From the NCBI RefSeq assembly GCF_010500955.1, contig NZ_QVMJ01000001.1:1-64000 (forward strand): 64,000 nucleotides of DNA. The letters run 5' to 3'. Each line of letters begins with the position of its first letter. Position 1 is the first letter of the stretch. The notes below the pieces were generated by a model. That model saw only the letters and a list, made by a program, of their open reading frames with translations, made no database searches and had not been told where the DNA came from. Shown here one piece after another: positions 1-8,365 of the stretch. A program made the translations under genes and the position numbers. Source of the DNA: Bacteroides sp. 519 (GTDB lineage Bacteria > Bacteroidota > Bacteroidia > Bacteroidales > Bacteroidaceae).

Positions 1-87
1 AGTAATAGGTCAATATCTTGATATTATAAACAATATTTCAAAGAACGTTAAAGAGTATTAATCGCTTGCAAAGTCAAATGACTTTAG

Positions 88-139
88 CAAAGGAGGATAC
101 CATGCGGAGACGCTGTATAGCGCAGCCTATCCTCCTTTG
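88..139. repeat. Inverted repeat (hairpin) with CCATGCGG core
   Basis: An 11-bp arm (89-99) is exactly complementary to 128-138, with one more C-G pair outside. The loop begins with CCATGCGG at 100-107, the same 8-bp word (or its complement) found in the centre of several long palindromes further along the window. The bases after it (139-170) are rich in GGAGGAGG words. It lies downstream of the minus-strand AraC gene, so it could act as a 3' end structure, but there is no T-run typical of a terminator. Confidence 0.6.
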
Positions 140-168
140 GAGGAGGTGCCCGTAGGGCGGAGGAGGAG

Positions 169-228
169 AAGCCTCCGTGTTCAGCACAAGGAAAAGCTCA
201 GTGTTTCTGTGTCTCCGTGTTTTTATTC
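169..228. repeat. Dispersed 60-bp repeat, copy 1
   Basis: This stretch matches the reverse complement of 11331-11390 at 57 of 60 positions by eye. It contains the CTCCGTGTT and GTGTTTCTGTG words seen again in shorter form near 63030-63065. It lies between the 3' end of the AraC gene and the window edge. No coding capacity is apparent. Confidence 0.8.
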
Positions 229-261
229 AATTCCAATCTGATTTGAACCAAATAATGCAGA

Positions 262-1152
262 TTAAATAAGCTTTTTCTTTTTCCGGTAATTCTCTCTGAA
301 CTCTTTTGGCGAGCAGTTTTTTTTCTTCTTAAATATCCGATTAAAATTAGACAAGTTATTAAAACCGCAGTCGTAGCAGATTTCGGCAACAGACATGGTA
401 GAGTCTACCAATAAACGTGCAGCAAAACCAATCCGGATGTCGATAATATAATCGGATAAGTTTTTACCTGTACGTAATTTGAAAAAGCGACTGAAAGAAA
501 CCGGAGTCATACTCACCATTTCGGCAAGCTGATTTAAACGAATCTCTTCTTTATAATGTGCATTAATATAACTCTGCACTTTGTGTACACGGCGACTGTC
601 CGATTGTGTATCTATTTTTGCAAATGAAGAACTGGATAATGTTCGGGCATCCTCAACCAATGATAGCTCGTATAATATGGTAAGGAAGTTTATTGTTGCA
701 TAAAAACCTTGTTTCTCGGAAGCTAATGTATCGAGCTTGGGATACACTTTTAATATGGCCGACATAGGGAATGCCAAACCTTTCTGTGCCCGCTCAAACA
801 TTTTTGCTATGGAATGAAACTGGTTTTTGTTTAAAAAACTTTTAAAGAACAAATCGGAAGAAAACTGAATGGTTATTTCGCGAATCTCTTTCGAATTACA
901 TTCGTGTTGTTCCCATACATGTTCCAGTTTTTCACTTGCTATTAGTACCAAATCGTAATCGCCTATTACTTCTACCGAATCGCCAACAATACGCCGCACC
1001 CCAGCTGCCTTTTCAGTGAAATTTAATTCAAACTCTGTGTGGCTGTGTATAGGGTAGGTAAATTCTGTTTTATAGCGTTCGGCTATATAGAAACAGTCTT
1101 TATCTGATAGTGGGGTTATCTCCCGGATTATATTGTTTGTAGGTGTTGGCAT
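262..1152 (-). CDS. AraC-family transcriptional regulator
   Basis: A 296-residue protein with a cupin-like N-terminal sensing half (histidine-containing segment YPIHSHTEFELNF near residue 35) and a C-terminal AraC DNA-binding domain of two helix-turn-helix motifs over the last 100 residues (LNQLAEMVSMTPVSFSRFF; then VAEICYDCGFNNLSNFNRIF). Such proteins bind DNA as ligand-responsive activators. The ATG at 1152 is 16 bp from the stop of the MscS gene upstream, so the two are probably co-transcribed. Ligand and targets cannot be read from sequence. The family call is firm. Confidence 0.9.
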   Translation of the reverse strand: MPTPTNNIIREITPLSDKDCFYIAERYKTEFTYPIHSHTEFELNFTEKAAGVRRIVGDSVEVIGDYDLVLIASEKLEHVWEQHECNSKEIREITIQFSSDLFFKSFLNKNQFHSIAKMFERAQKGLAFPMSAILKVYPKLDTLASEKQGFYATINFLTILYELSLVEDARTLSSSSFAKIDTQSDSRRVHKVQSYINAHYKEEIRLNQLAEMVSMTPVSFSRFFKLRTGKNLSDYIIDIRIGFAARLLVDSTMSVAEICYDCGFNNLSNFNRIFKKKKNCSPKEFRENYRKKKKLI

Positions 1153-1168
1153 ACGGCAATTTTATTAC

Positions 1169-2428
1169 TTAATTAGTACGAACCATTTTTTCGAAATCAT
1201 TTCCTGAAGGAGCCTGATATACATGCAGATCGAAATAAGGAATTACTGCCAATACATGATCGAAAATATCCGACTGTATGTTTTCGTAAGCTATCCATGC
1301 AGTTGTATTGGTAAAGAAGTACAATTCCAGTGGTAAACCTTTGTCGGTGGGTTGCAACTGGCGCACCATGCACGTCATTCCCTGATGTACAGATGGGTGG
1401 TTTTTAAGATAGTTATCCAGGTATGCGCGGAAAATTCCCAGATTGGTTTGGCGGCGTCCGTTAACAACAATAGAGTCGTCAATGTTATGCTCTTTGTTGT
1501 ACTCGTTCAACATTTTTTCTTTATCTTCAATGTATTCGGACACAACCTGTATCTTGTTGTATCTTTCAAGCATTTCGTGGGTACAAAAATGTACACTGTT
1601 CATGTCTATATAAATAGAGCGCTTTACCCGGCGACCACCGGCATCTACCATTCCACGCCAGTTCTTAAACGAGTCTTTCATTAACAGGGTAGGGGGGATG
1701 GTAACAATGGTGCGGTCAAAGTTTTGAACCTTTACGGTGTTCAGGGTAACTTCAATAACATCTCCGTCAACACCGTATTTAGGCATTTCAATCCAGTCGC
1801 CAACCCGTAACATATCGTTAGCCGAGAGTTGAATTCCGGAAACAAATCCTAATATACTATCCTGGAATACTAACATCAGTATGGCAGCCGAAGCTCCTAA
1901 ACCGGTTAGCAGTATAGCAGGCGATTTATCAATAAGGATGCTAACAATAGCAATTCCGGCAACAAAATAAAGTGCAATTTGTACTGTTTGCAACAAACCT
2001 TTTAATGGGCGGTCTTTGAATTTTTCTTTTGCACTATATACGCTATAGAATGCCGAAAGCAGTGCACTGATGAAGCGTACAAATACAGCTATGATATATA
2101 CCATACATAACCGTTGAACAAGGATAAGTCCTTCGCTTCCGGCTTCGTATGCCAAAGGAGTCAACACATAAATCAATACAGGGGCAATAAGTCCGGCCAA
2201 TCCACCAATAACTTTCTTGTCGAATATAATATCATCCCAGGTGGCTTTGGTTGATTTTATAACTTTTTGAATGACAGGCAGAATAAGCTTTTTGCATATC
2301 CTCTGTGCCAGAAAAGCTAAGGCAATAATAACAAGGAGAATAATAAGTTTGTTTACGAAATCGGCTGTAGAACTTTCCAGCCCGATTGAGGTTAAAAAAT
2401 CATGTAAGGTTTCTCTAATTGCTTTCAT
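1169..2428 (-). CDS. MscS-family mechanosensitive ion channel
   Basis: A 419-residue inner-membrane protein with about five hydrophobic segments in the first 190 residues, then the MscS pore helix and beta domain: the segment around GLGASAAILMLVFQDSILGF is the glycine/alanine-rich pore-lining helix, followed by LSANDMLRVGDWIEM, a hallmark of the family. Length and layout resemble the YbdG/YnaI-like medium-size channels rather than small MscS. It is expected to release solutes on hypo-osmotic shock. It lies between the DUF4435 gene (56 bp upstream) and the AraC gene (16 bp downstream), all on the minus strand. The family is sure; the subfamily is a guess. Confidence 0.92.
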   Translation of the reverse strand: MKAIRETLHDFLTSIGLESSTADFVNKLIILLVIIALAFLAQRICKKLILPVIQKVIKSTKATWDDIIFDKKVIGGLAGLIAPVLIYVLTPLAYEAGSEGLILVQRLCMVYIIAVFVRFISALLSAFYSVYSAKEKFKDRPLKGLLQTVQIALYFVAGIAIVSILIDKSPAILLTGLGASAAILMLVFQDSILGFVSGIQLSANDMLRVGDWIEMPKYGVDGDVIEVTLNTVKVQNFDRTIVTIPPTLLMKDSFKNWRGMVDAGGRRVKRSIYIDMNSVHFCTHEMLERYNKIQVVSEYIEDKEKMLNEYNKEHNIDDSIVVNGRRQTNLGIFRAYLDNYLKNHPSVHQGMTCMVRQLQPTDKGLPLELYFFTNTTAWIAYENIQSDIFDHVLAVIPYFDLHVYQAPSGNDFEKMVRTN

Positions 2429-2484
2429 ATTTTTAAGTTTTAAATAATGAGTTTAGGTTTACACTTGAGTATGAACAATTCATG

Positions 2485-3483
2485 TTATAACTCATCTACA
2501 AATTTTTGAATGTCTTTTCGCAGCCATTGATATAAATATAGTCCACCGAAATTGGTGTTTTTGCGGAGTACAAGGTTTACATTGGTTTGGCTATTTTGGT
2601 AAGAAGTTAGCTCGTTGCGGTAGTGCTGGTTGTGTTCGGCCAATCTTTGGATATCATTTTCGCGTTCCCGGCGTAGTATTGTGCACACAGGATTAAGGAT
2701 TTTAAGCACAACATTATCCATAATATGATGTCCCTGAATAAAAAGGTAAGTTGTGTCCGGATAAAGACCCACTTCTCGTAATTCGGTACCAAGGTCTATT
2801 ACATTTTGCCTGTATTCCGGGAATCTTCTCTCCAACTCGGCCAGTTTTTCTGTTACATGGTTACTCATGCCATCAAGGCTTTGGTATGGATTTCGCATAC
2901 TTATGTTTCTGATACGAACACAACAATTAAAATCAGTAATCGAAAATGTATTCGTATCTCTGTTGCGGTAAAACCAGATACACCACAGAAACAGTGGGTA
3001 GGCTATTTCGGAATAGCGTCCCATAAACTTGGTAAAGTTTACCAAGTAACGGTCGTTCAGGGTAGCCTGAACACAAACCCCATGTAAACTTTCGGCATAG
3101 CACCGGTAGTTTTCAATGGCATAGGCATACGTTTGAAAGATATATTTGTTTTTATTTATTTTTCTCGATAACGGGGTTATTCCCTGCATCAGGTAATCGT
3201 AATCGCTATCTACACAAGCAATCAGGCTTTTGCCCAGTTCGGCAGTATTGAGGGTATTCATCAATACCATTTTCTTTCCTTTGGTCAATGTAGTGGTCGA
3301 AGGTAGCATTACCTGAAAATATCTTTCTTCGTTTTCGAATTCGGCCAGCAATGGTTTCCAGAAAGCTATATCTTCATAACTTTCTACATAAGCAATAATT
3401 CGGCGGCGTGTTTTCCGTGGATAAAGTTTATGTGCGGCATCAAAGTATGCCGAACTTATGTTATCTTTTAATTTCTTTGCCAT
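2485..3483 (-). CDS. DUF4435 protein, AriB-like Toprim putative effector nuclease
   Basis: A 332-residue protein with the DUF4435 pattern in its first 130 residues: a conserved glutamate in IIAYVESYEDIAFW (E34), an acidic cluster CVDSDYDYL (D92, D94, D96) and an IENY motif near residue 124. This glutamate plus DxD layout is that of a Toprim-type metal site. DUF4435 is the domain of AriB, the effector of the PARIS anti-phage system, whose partner AriA is an ABC-type ATPase. The gene directly upstream, 6 bp away, encodes such an ATPase. The C-terminal 180 residues are helical and not recognised. Domain assignment is fairly sure; a defence role is inferred from gene pairing. Confidence 0.8.
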   Translation of the reverse strand: MAKKLKDNISSAYFDAAHKLYPRKTRRRIIAYVESYEDIAFWKPLLAEFENEERYFQVMLPSTTTLTKGKKMVLMNTLNTAELGKSLIACVDSDYDYLMQGITPLSRKINKNKYIFQTYAYAIENYRCYAESLHGVCVQATLNDRYLVNFTKFMGRYSEIAYPLFLWCIWFYRNRDTNTFSITDFNCCVRIRNISMRNPYQSLDGMSNHVTEKLAELERRFPEYRQNVIDLGTELREVGLYPDTTYLFIQGHHIMDNVVLKILNPVCTILRRERENDIQRLAEHNQHYRNELTSYQNSQTNVNLVLRKNTNFGGLYLYQWLRKDIQKFVDEL

Positions 3484-3489
3484 GTAATT

Positions 3490-4317
3490 TTATTTATCCA
3501 CAGGGGTTGAAATGTCGCTAACTTCGGTTACAGCATCCAACCAGCCTTCCATTATTAATGCAGGCGAATGGGTGGTAAGAATAATCTGCACGTTTGGATT
3601 CAGTTCGCGTATCATTGCTATCAGTCGTTGTTGCCACTCTATATGTAATGATGCTTCGGGCTCATCCATAAACAGTACACTATGCTCATCATCTTTAACT
3701 AAAACGGTAAGGAGGATAACAAGCATCTGTTTTTCGCCGGAAGATAGTTTACTGGGGAAAAGCAATTCGTTGTTCTGATGAAAAGCTATGTCGTTACGTT
3801 TGCGGTCAATCGTTTTATGGGTATCACTGAAGAGGCTATCAATCATATCCTGAAATTGTTTTTTCTTCTTCGATATATCGGCAGCATGTTTACGGATATC
3901 TTCATTGTCGCTGTTCAGCATTTCAATCATTTTATTGCCTATATTTACCTGGTAGTCCAGATACTTGCGCTGCAACAGGTATAACTGCCAGTCGAGTTCG
4001 GTTACTACGTCTTCCATCGGAATCCGGTTCATCTCTACAGTAAACAGTGGCTTATCGTAACTGTGAATAACATCGTAAGGAATATAGGTAGCTTCGGGAT
4101 CGTCGAAGAAAATCCGTACTCCGTTTTTGCCGTCATTCTTTATCTTGCCTGAAATCTTTTCGAGTTGATTTACCGAACGATTGAGTATTGTAGTTTTTCC
4201 CACTCCGTTTATACCGGAAAGGATATTTACGTCGGCATGGAGATCCCATGCAATATTAAAACGTCCCCACATAGCATCAATCTCAATTCGCTTAATATAG
4301 TTGGCTTGTTTTTCCAT
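3490..4317 (-). CDS. ABC-type AAA ATPase (AriA-like), partner of DUF4435 gene
   Basis: A 275-residue soluble ATPase with all ABC hallmarks: Walker A SGINGVGKTTIL near residue 35, an ABC signature LSSGEKQML near 192, Walker B VLFMDEPEASLH near 216 and the H-loop LTTHSPALI near 247. Between them sits a charged helical insert (residues 100-170), as in AAA_15/AAA_21 and SMC-like enzymes. I start it at the ATG at 4317; a TTG two codons earlier is in frame but less likely. It is followed 6 bp later by the DUF4435 gene, the order seen in PARIS (AriA then AriB). It seems shorter than the enterobacterial AriA I recall, so it may be a divergent branch or a housekeeping pair found in this order. Confidence 0.85.
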   Translation of the reverse strand: MEKQANYIKRIEIDAMWGRFNIAWDLHADVNILSGINGVGKTTILNRSVNQLEKISGKIKNDGKNGVRIFFDDPEATYIPYDVIHSYDKPLFTVEMNRIPMEDVVTELDWQLYLLQRKYLDYQVNIGNKMIEMLNSDNEDIRKHAADISKKKKQFQDMIDSLFSDTHKTIDRKRNDIAFHQNNELLFPSKLSSGEKQMLVILLTVLVKDDEHSVLFMDEPEASLHIEWQQRLIAMIRELNPNVQIILTTHSPALIMEGWLDAVTEVSDISTPVDK

Positions 4318-4383
4318 AATCAATAGTCTCTTTTAAAGGTGAGATAGGCAAATGTAGAGAATTTGGAGTTAATATACAAATTT

Positions 4384-4466
4384 AGGAGTAAGGAGTAAGG
4401 AGTAAGGAGTAAGAATCCATGCGGCATCGTATTCTTACTTCTTACTCCTTACTTCTTACTCCTAGC
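4384..4466. repeat. Heptad-repeat palindrome with CCATGCGG core
   Basis: The left arm is four tandem copies of the 7-bp word AGGAGTA, the right arm is the complementary TACTCCT/TACTTCT words, and the centre is CCATGCGGCATCGT (core 4417-4424). It separates divergent genes (the AAA ATPase on minus, the DUF1573 gene on plus). The layout is the same as in the spacers at 6815-6925, 11779-11847, 44451-44557 and 47198-47372, although the heptad differs. Confidence 0.85.
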
Positions 4467-4530
4467 TATCTACTATCTACTAACTACTATCTACTAACTA
4501 CTAACTACTAACTACTAACTACTAACTAGC
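4467..4530. repeat. Tandem 7-bp repeat, unit AACTACT
   Basis: A direct continuation of the preceding palindrome in which AACTACT/ATCTACT words repeat about eight times with a strict 7-bp period. There is no inverted partner nearby, which makes this the only one-sided array of the set. Confidence 0.85.
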
Positions 4531-4578
4531 TTTAACAAAAAGTATGAATAATGCTGCTTCTATCTCACATAAAAGGTC

Positions 4579-4586
4579 TATTTTTG
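4579..4586 (+). promoter_or_regulatory. Bacteroidota -7 box TATTTTTG
   Basis: The octamer fits the TAnnTTTG consensus of the Bacteroidota primary sigma factor and sits 22 bp upstream of the DUF1573 start codon. No convincing -33 TTTG is seen, so this rests on one box only. Confidence 0.5.
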
Positions 4587-4608
4587 TTCTCAAATTAAAA
4601 TAGGAAAG

Positions 4609-5685
4609 ATGAAACGTATATTATTCTCCATGTTTATTCTGGCAACTATCTTTACGAATGCCTGGTCGCAAGCCAGATTAACTTCAAATAAGGAGACCCA
4701 CAGTTTTGGGCAAATAGAATGGAAAAAGCCGGTTACAGTTGAGTATGTTATCACCAATACAGGTGATGCCCCTTTGGTTCTTTCTAATATTACAACATCA
4801 TGTGCATGTGCCGTGGCCGATTGGACACAGACCCCGATAGCTCCGGGAGGAAAAGGATTTGTAAAAGCTACTTTTGATGCAAAGGCATTAGGACGCTTTC
4901 ATAAATCAATAGGGATTTACAGCAATGCACCAACCAATTTAGTTTATCTTCATTTTACAGGCGAAGTAGTGCGTAATCCGGTAGTTAATTTGTCGGAATT
5001 CTACTCGCATACGATAGGGCAAATACTGATTGACAATACCGAACTAGAGTTTCCTGATACTTATTTAGGAAAGAATCCAACCCAGACAATATATATAGCC
5101 AATCAATCTGACCGTCCTTACGAACCCGTATTGATGCATTTACCATCTTACCTGGAGGCTAAAAGTGAACCCAATGTATTGCAGAAAGGTGAAAGAGGAA
5201 AAATAACAGTGACTCTTCTTACCGATCGCTTGCCCGATTTAGGGTTAACCCAAACATCAGTTTATCTGGCACGCTTTGCCGGAGACAAAGTTGGGGAAGA
5301 GAACGAAATTCCGGTATCTGTAGTATTGTTACCGGATTTAACAAGTGTAAACCCTCCCGAAAAAGCAGACCTGCCTGTTATCGACTTATCCGAAACAACA
5401 GTTAATTTGCACCAGAAACTTGAGAAGAAAAGTAAAGTAACTCATAACATAACCATTACCAACAAAGGTGGAACAGCGTTAGAAATCAGTAAATTACAGG
5501 TGTTTAATCCGGCAGTTGGTGTCGACTTGAAAAAGAATGTTCTTCAGCCAGGAGAAAAAACACGCCTGCGGATATCTGTAGATCAACAGCTTTTAAACAA
5601 AAAAAGACATCCCAGAATATTGATGATAACCAACGATCCTAAAAAAACAAAAGTTACCATCGATCTTATTATTGACAATAAGTAA
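4609..5685 (+). CDS. DUF1573 domain protein, secreted
   Basis: A 358-residue protein with an N-terminal signal peptide (cleavage likely after NAWS, near residue 20) and, from residue 25 to 125, the DUF1573 Ig-like beta-sandwich with its typical pattern NTGDAPLVLSNITTSCACA. A related beta-sandwich segment recurs near residue 270 (ITNKGGTALEISKLQV). DUF1573 proteins are widespread in Bacteroidota and of unknown function, probably periplasmic. The gene lies 39 bp before meaB on the same strand. The family call is sure; no function is claimed. Confidence 0.88.
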   Translation: MKRILFSMFILATIFTNAWSQARLTSNKETHSFGQIEWKKPVTVEYVITNTGDAPLVLSNITTSCACAVADWTQTPIAPGGKGFVKATFDAKALGRFHKSIGIYSNAPTNLVYLHFTGEVVRNPVVNLSEFYSHTIGQILIDNTELEFPDTYLGKNPTQTIYIANQSDRPYEPVLMHLPSYLEAKSEPNVLQKGERGKITVTLLTDRLPDLGLTQTSVYLARFAGDKVGEENEIPVSVVLLPDLTSVNPPEKADLPVIDLSETTVNLHQKLEKKSKVTHNITITNKGGTALEISKLQVFNPAVGVDLKKNVLQPGEKTRLRISVDQQLLNKKRHPRILMITNDPKKTKVTIDLIIDNK

Positions 5686-5724
5686 CTTCAATCGTAAATT
5701 GTAAATAGTTAAATCGTAAATATC

Positions 5725-6831
5725 ATGGAGCATCCCGAAAACAACGAAGAATACAAAGGTTTGGTAGTGAACAAAGGTATTGAACAACCTTCTTCTATTA
5801 ATCCGTATCTGAAAAAAATACGTAAGCCAAAGAAGAAAGAACTTACGGTTAGCGAATTTGTTGAAGGGATAATACAAGGAAATATCACCATACTCAGCCA
5901 GGCAGTAACACTTGTTGAAAGCGTTAAACCCGAACATCAGTCAATTGCTCAGGAAGTAATAGAAAAATGCCTGCCTTATTCGGGCAACTCTATCCGCATA
6001 GGTATAAGCGGAGTTCCCGGTGCAGGTAAGAGTACATCTATTGATGTGTTTGGTTTACATGTGTTAGAAAAAGGAGGAAAACTGGCTGTACTTGCCATCG
6101 ACCCAAGTAGTGAGCGCAGTAAAGGAAGTATTTTGGGAGATAAAACCCGGATGGAACAACTTTCGGTACATCCTCATTCTTTTATACGTCCTAGCCCGTC
6201 GGCCGGGTCTTTGGGTGGGGTAGCCCGTAAAACACGCGAAACAATAATTCTTTGTGAAGCTGCCGGGTTTGATAAAATCTTTGTGGAAACTGTTGGGGTG
6301 GGGCAGAGTGAAACTGCAGTACACTCTATGGTAGATTTCTTTTTGTTAATTCAGTTGGCCGGTACTGGCGATGAACTGCAAGGTATAAAGCGTGGTATTA
6401 TGGAAATGGCCGATGGTATTGTTATTAATAAGGCCGATGGAAACAATATAGACAAAGCAAAACTTGCAGCTACTCAATTTAGAAATGCATTACATCTTTT
6501 TCCGGCTCCCGATTCGGGTTGGACTCCACAGGTTCTTACTTATTCGGGCTTTTACAATATCGGAGTAAAAGAAATCTGGGACATGGTGTATGAGTATATA
6601 GATTTTGTAAAGGCAAACGGATATTTTAACTACCGCCGCAACGAGCAAAGCAAATACTGGATGTACGAAAGCATCAATGAACAGTTAAAAGATAGCTTCT
6701 ATACTAATGAAGTAATTAAAAAGATGCTCCCCGAAAAAGAAAAGCAGGTATTGAATGCTGATCTGACTTCTTTTATTGCAGCAAGAAAGTTGCTGGATGC
6801 TTACTTTAAGGAGTTGAAAATTGAAAGTTGA
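5725..6831 (+). CDS. meaB: MeaB/ArgK-type GTPase, methylmalonyl-CoA mutase chaperone
   Basis: A 368-residue G3E P-loop GTPase. Visible motifs are the P-loop GVPGAGKSTSID near residue 98, the segment AIDPSSERSKGSILGDKTRM, the switch region FVETVGVGQSE and the guanine-specificity motif NKADG near residue 233. MeaB loads and protects the adenosylcobalamin cofactor of methylmalonyl-CoA mutase, used in succinate-propionate metabolism in Bacteroidales. It was formerly annotated as a lysine/arginine/ornithine transport kinase (ArgK). The mutase genes are not in the window. Length is slightly above the usual 320-330 because of an N-terminal extension of about 35 residues. Confidence 0.93.
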   Translation: MEHPENNEEYKGLVVNKGIEQPSSINPYLKKIRKPKKKELTVSEFVEGIIQGNITILSQAVTLVESVKPEHQSIAQEVIEKCLPYSGNSIRIGISGVPGAGKSTSIDVFGLHVLEKGGKLAVLAIDPSSERSKGSILGDKTRMEQLSVHPHSFIRPSPSAGSLGGVARKTRETIILCEAAGFDKIFVETVGVGQSETAVHSMVDFFLLIQLAGTGDELQGIKRGIMEMADGIVINKADGNNIDKAKLAATQFRNALHLFPAPDSGWTPQVLTYSGFYNIGVKEIWDMVYEYIDFVKANGYFNYRRNEQSKYWMYESINEQLKDSFYTNEVIKKMLPEKEKQVLNADLTSFIAARKLLDAYFKELKIES

Positions 6832-6925
6832 AAATTGAAAATTACGATGCCGGTACGCAATCCGCATGGTAATTTTCAATTTTCAATTTTCAATTTTCAA
6901 TTTTCAATTTTCAACTTTCAATTTT
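6815..6925. repeat. Heptad-repeat palindrome with CCGCATGG core
   Basis: The arms are built from TTGAAAA/TTGAAAG words on the left and TTTTCAA words on the right (at least six), around a centre with ACGATGCC and CCGCATGG (6862-6869). It overlaps the last codons of meaB and ends at the M24 peptidase stop, so it is the shared 3' region of two convergent genes. A hairpin here could serve as a two-way transcript end. Confidence 0.85.
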
Positions 6926-8088
6926 TAATTTAATTCAACGATTTCTTCCGGAGCATTTGTGAGTTTTTCAACTCCTTCGGAAGTTACAAGCCATGAATTT
7001 TCAATACCAACCGGACCGATACCAGGTAATACTATTTTAGGTTCGAGTGCAAACACCATTCCGGGTTCGAATTCCTGTTTCTGGCGGGGAGCAAGAACAG
7101 GGGCTTCATTAATCTGTAATCCTATTCCGTGGCCAATAAAAGAAGCTTTTTGTCCGGCCCCCATGAAGTAGTTGGCATAGGGAGTATTCTGTACAACAGC
7201 CATACCTATGTTATAGAGTTCATCTCCTGTTATACCTGGCTTGGTAGCTTCAATAACAGCATTTTGTACATCTAAACATACCTGATGTGCCTTGAGTGCT
7301 TCGTCGGCTGTTTTACCAATAGAGAATACACGGCTCATATCGCTCATATAACCATTGAAGTTGCCACCGTAATCGGCCATTACGGTTTGTCCCACATTCA
7401 GTGGAGTACCGTTTACGCTTACAGGTAAAGAACCATCCATGCCTTTTCCTCCCAAAGCAAAATCGTAGGGTGAAGGTTCTAAAGCATTATCGCCAGTCAA
7501 TAAACTGCCCATGAATATTTCCATGCTTTGACCAAAAACCCGGAAAATACCCAGGCATCCATTCAACCTCATTAGTCTTTCTATCTCGACAGATAATTCA
7601 TAGTCTGTCATTCCTGCTTTGTAAACCTCAGGAATCTGGCTGTATGCTTTAGCATGAGCAATACCTGCACGGCGAAACATTTCAATTTCGAAATCGGTTT
7701 TTGTGCAACGTGCTTCCCTTATAATAGATGTGCCATTTACAATCTCTGTTTCCGGAAACACTGCAGCCAAACGATTAAAATCACTCCATGGAAGTTCATC
7801 CCCTTCGAGCATAAGCTTTTTAGGTAATGAAAGTTTTTCTTCCAAAAGAATGGCCGGAATCTGTTCGGGTTTACGTATAGAATGTACAAACTCTCCTGTT
7901 ATGTTGTTGGGGCGTTTAATGAAAATGCGTGCAGGTTCGTGCAATGGCAGATAAAGATATCCTGAAATAACAGAACCATATGTATAGATGAGATTTACGT
8001 TACATGCAATTAATGCAGCATCAATGTTTTGTTCAGCCATAAGTACGCGAATCTTATCACGCCTTTTTTTCAATTCGGGTAATAACAT
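6925..8088 (-). CDS. M24-family aminopeptidase (Xaa-Pro aminopeptidase-like)
   Basis: A 387-residue cytoplasmic metallopeptidase with the two-domain layout of creatinase/aminopeptidase P: an N-terminal non-catalytic domain (1-135) and a C-terminal pita-bread domain. Metal ligands are visible in order: D in MADYGGNFNGYMSDMSRVF (two aspartates), H in FIGHGIGLQINEAP, E in FALEPKIVLPGIG and E in VGIENSW. It should remove an N-terminal residue before proline from peptides, or act as a Pro dipeptidase; the exact specificity is open. It is a single gene, convergent with meaB. Confidence 0.9.
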   Translation of the reverse strand: MLLPELKKRRDKIRVLMAEQNIDAALIACNVNLIYTYGSVISGYLYLPLHEPARIFIKRPNNITGEFVHSIRKPEQIPAILLEEKLSLPKKLMLEGDELPWSDFNRLAAVFPETEIVNGTSIIREARCTKTDFEIEMFRRAGIAHAKAYSQIPEVYKAGMTDYELSVEIERLMRLNGCLGIFRVFGQSMEIFMGSLLTGDNALEPSPYDFALGGKGMDGSLPVSVNGTPLNVGQTVMADYGGNFNGYMSDMSRVFSIGKTADEALKAHQVCLDVQNAVIEATKPGITGDELYNIGMAVVQNTPYANYFMGAGQKASFIGHGIGLQINEAPVLAPRQKQEFEPGMVFALEPKIVLPGIGPVGIENSWLVTSEGVEKLTNAPEEIVELN

Positions 8089-8094
8089 GATTTT

Positions 8095-8197
8095 TAAATT
8101 GAAAATTAATAATTGAAAATTATTTGTGTCGCTATGTCACTATTTTCATAACTAAGATGCAAAGGTATAATTTCAATTTTCAATATTCAACTTTCCA
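8095..8197. repeat. Short heptad array, TTGAAAA type
   Basis: Words AATTGAAAATT occur upstream of the peptidase start, with complementary TTTCAATTTTCAATATTCAAC about 60 bp away. It is an irregular member of the same class as the spacer at 6815-6925 and uses the same heptad, but lacks the CCGCATGG core. Confidence 0.6.
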
Positions 8198-8198
8198 T

Positions 8199-8240
8199 TA
8201 AAAAAAGAACCGCCTGCGTCCAGTCACAGGAGGCAGGCGG
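8199..8240 (-). terminator. Rho-independent terminator of gdhA
   Basis: On the minus strand the arms at 8233-8240 and 8210-8217 (GC-rich, 8 bp, extendable with mismatches) form a stem that is followed by TTCTTTTTTT at 8199-8207. It lies 126 bp past the gdhA stop and ahead of the peptidase gene. Confidence 0.7.
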
Positions 8241-8365
8241 CAGATACCACAAATACAAATACAACTAAACAAAGTATTTTAATTAACTAGAAATTAATTA
8301 ATTATGCATTTTGATTCAGTTATGAGTTGCAAAGATATGATTCAAATTTCAAAAATCAAAGTTTT

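Noticed and set aside
4317..4323. Upstream TTG start for the AAA ATPase
   Set aside because: An ATG two codons later is available and more likely.
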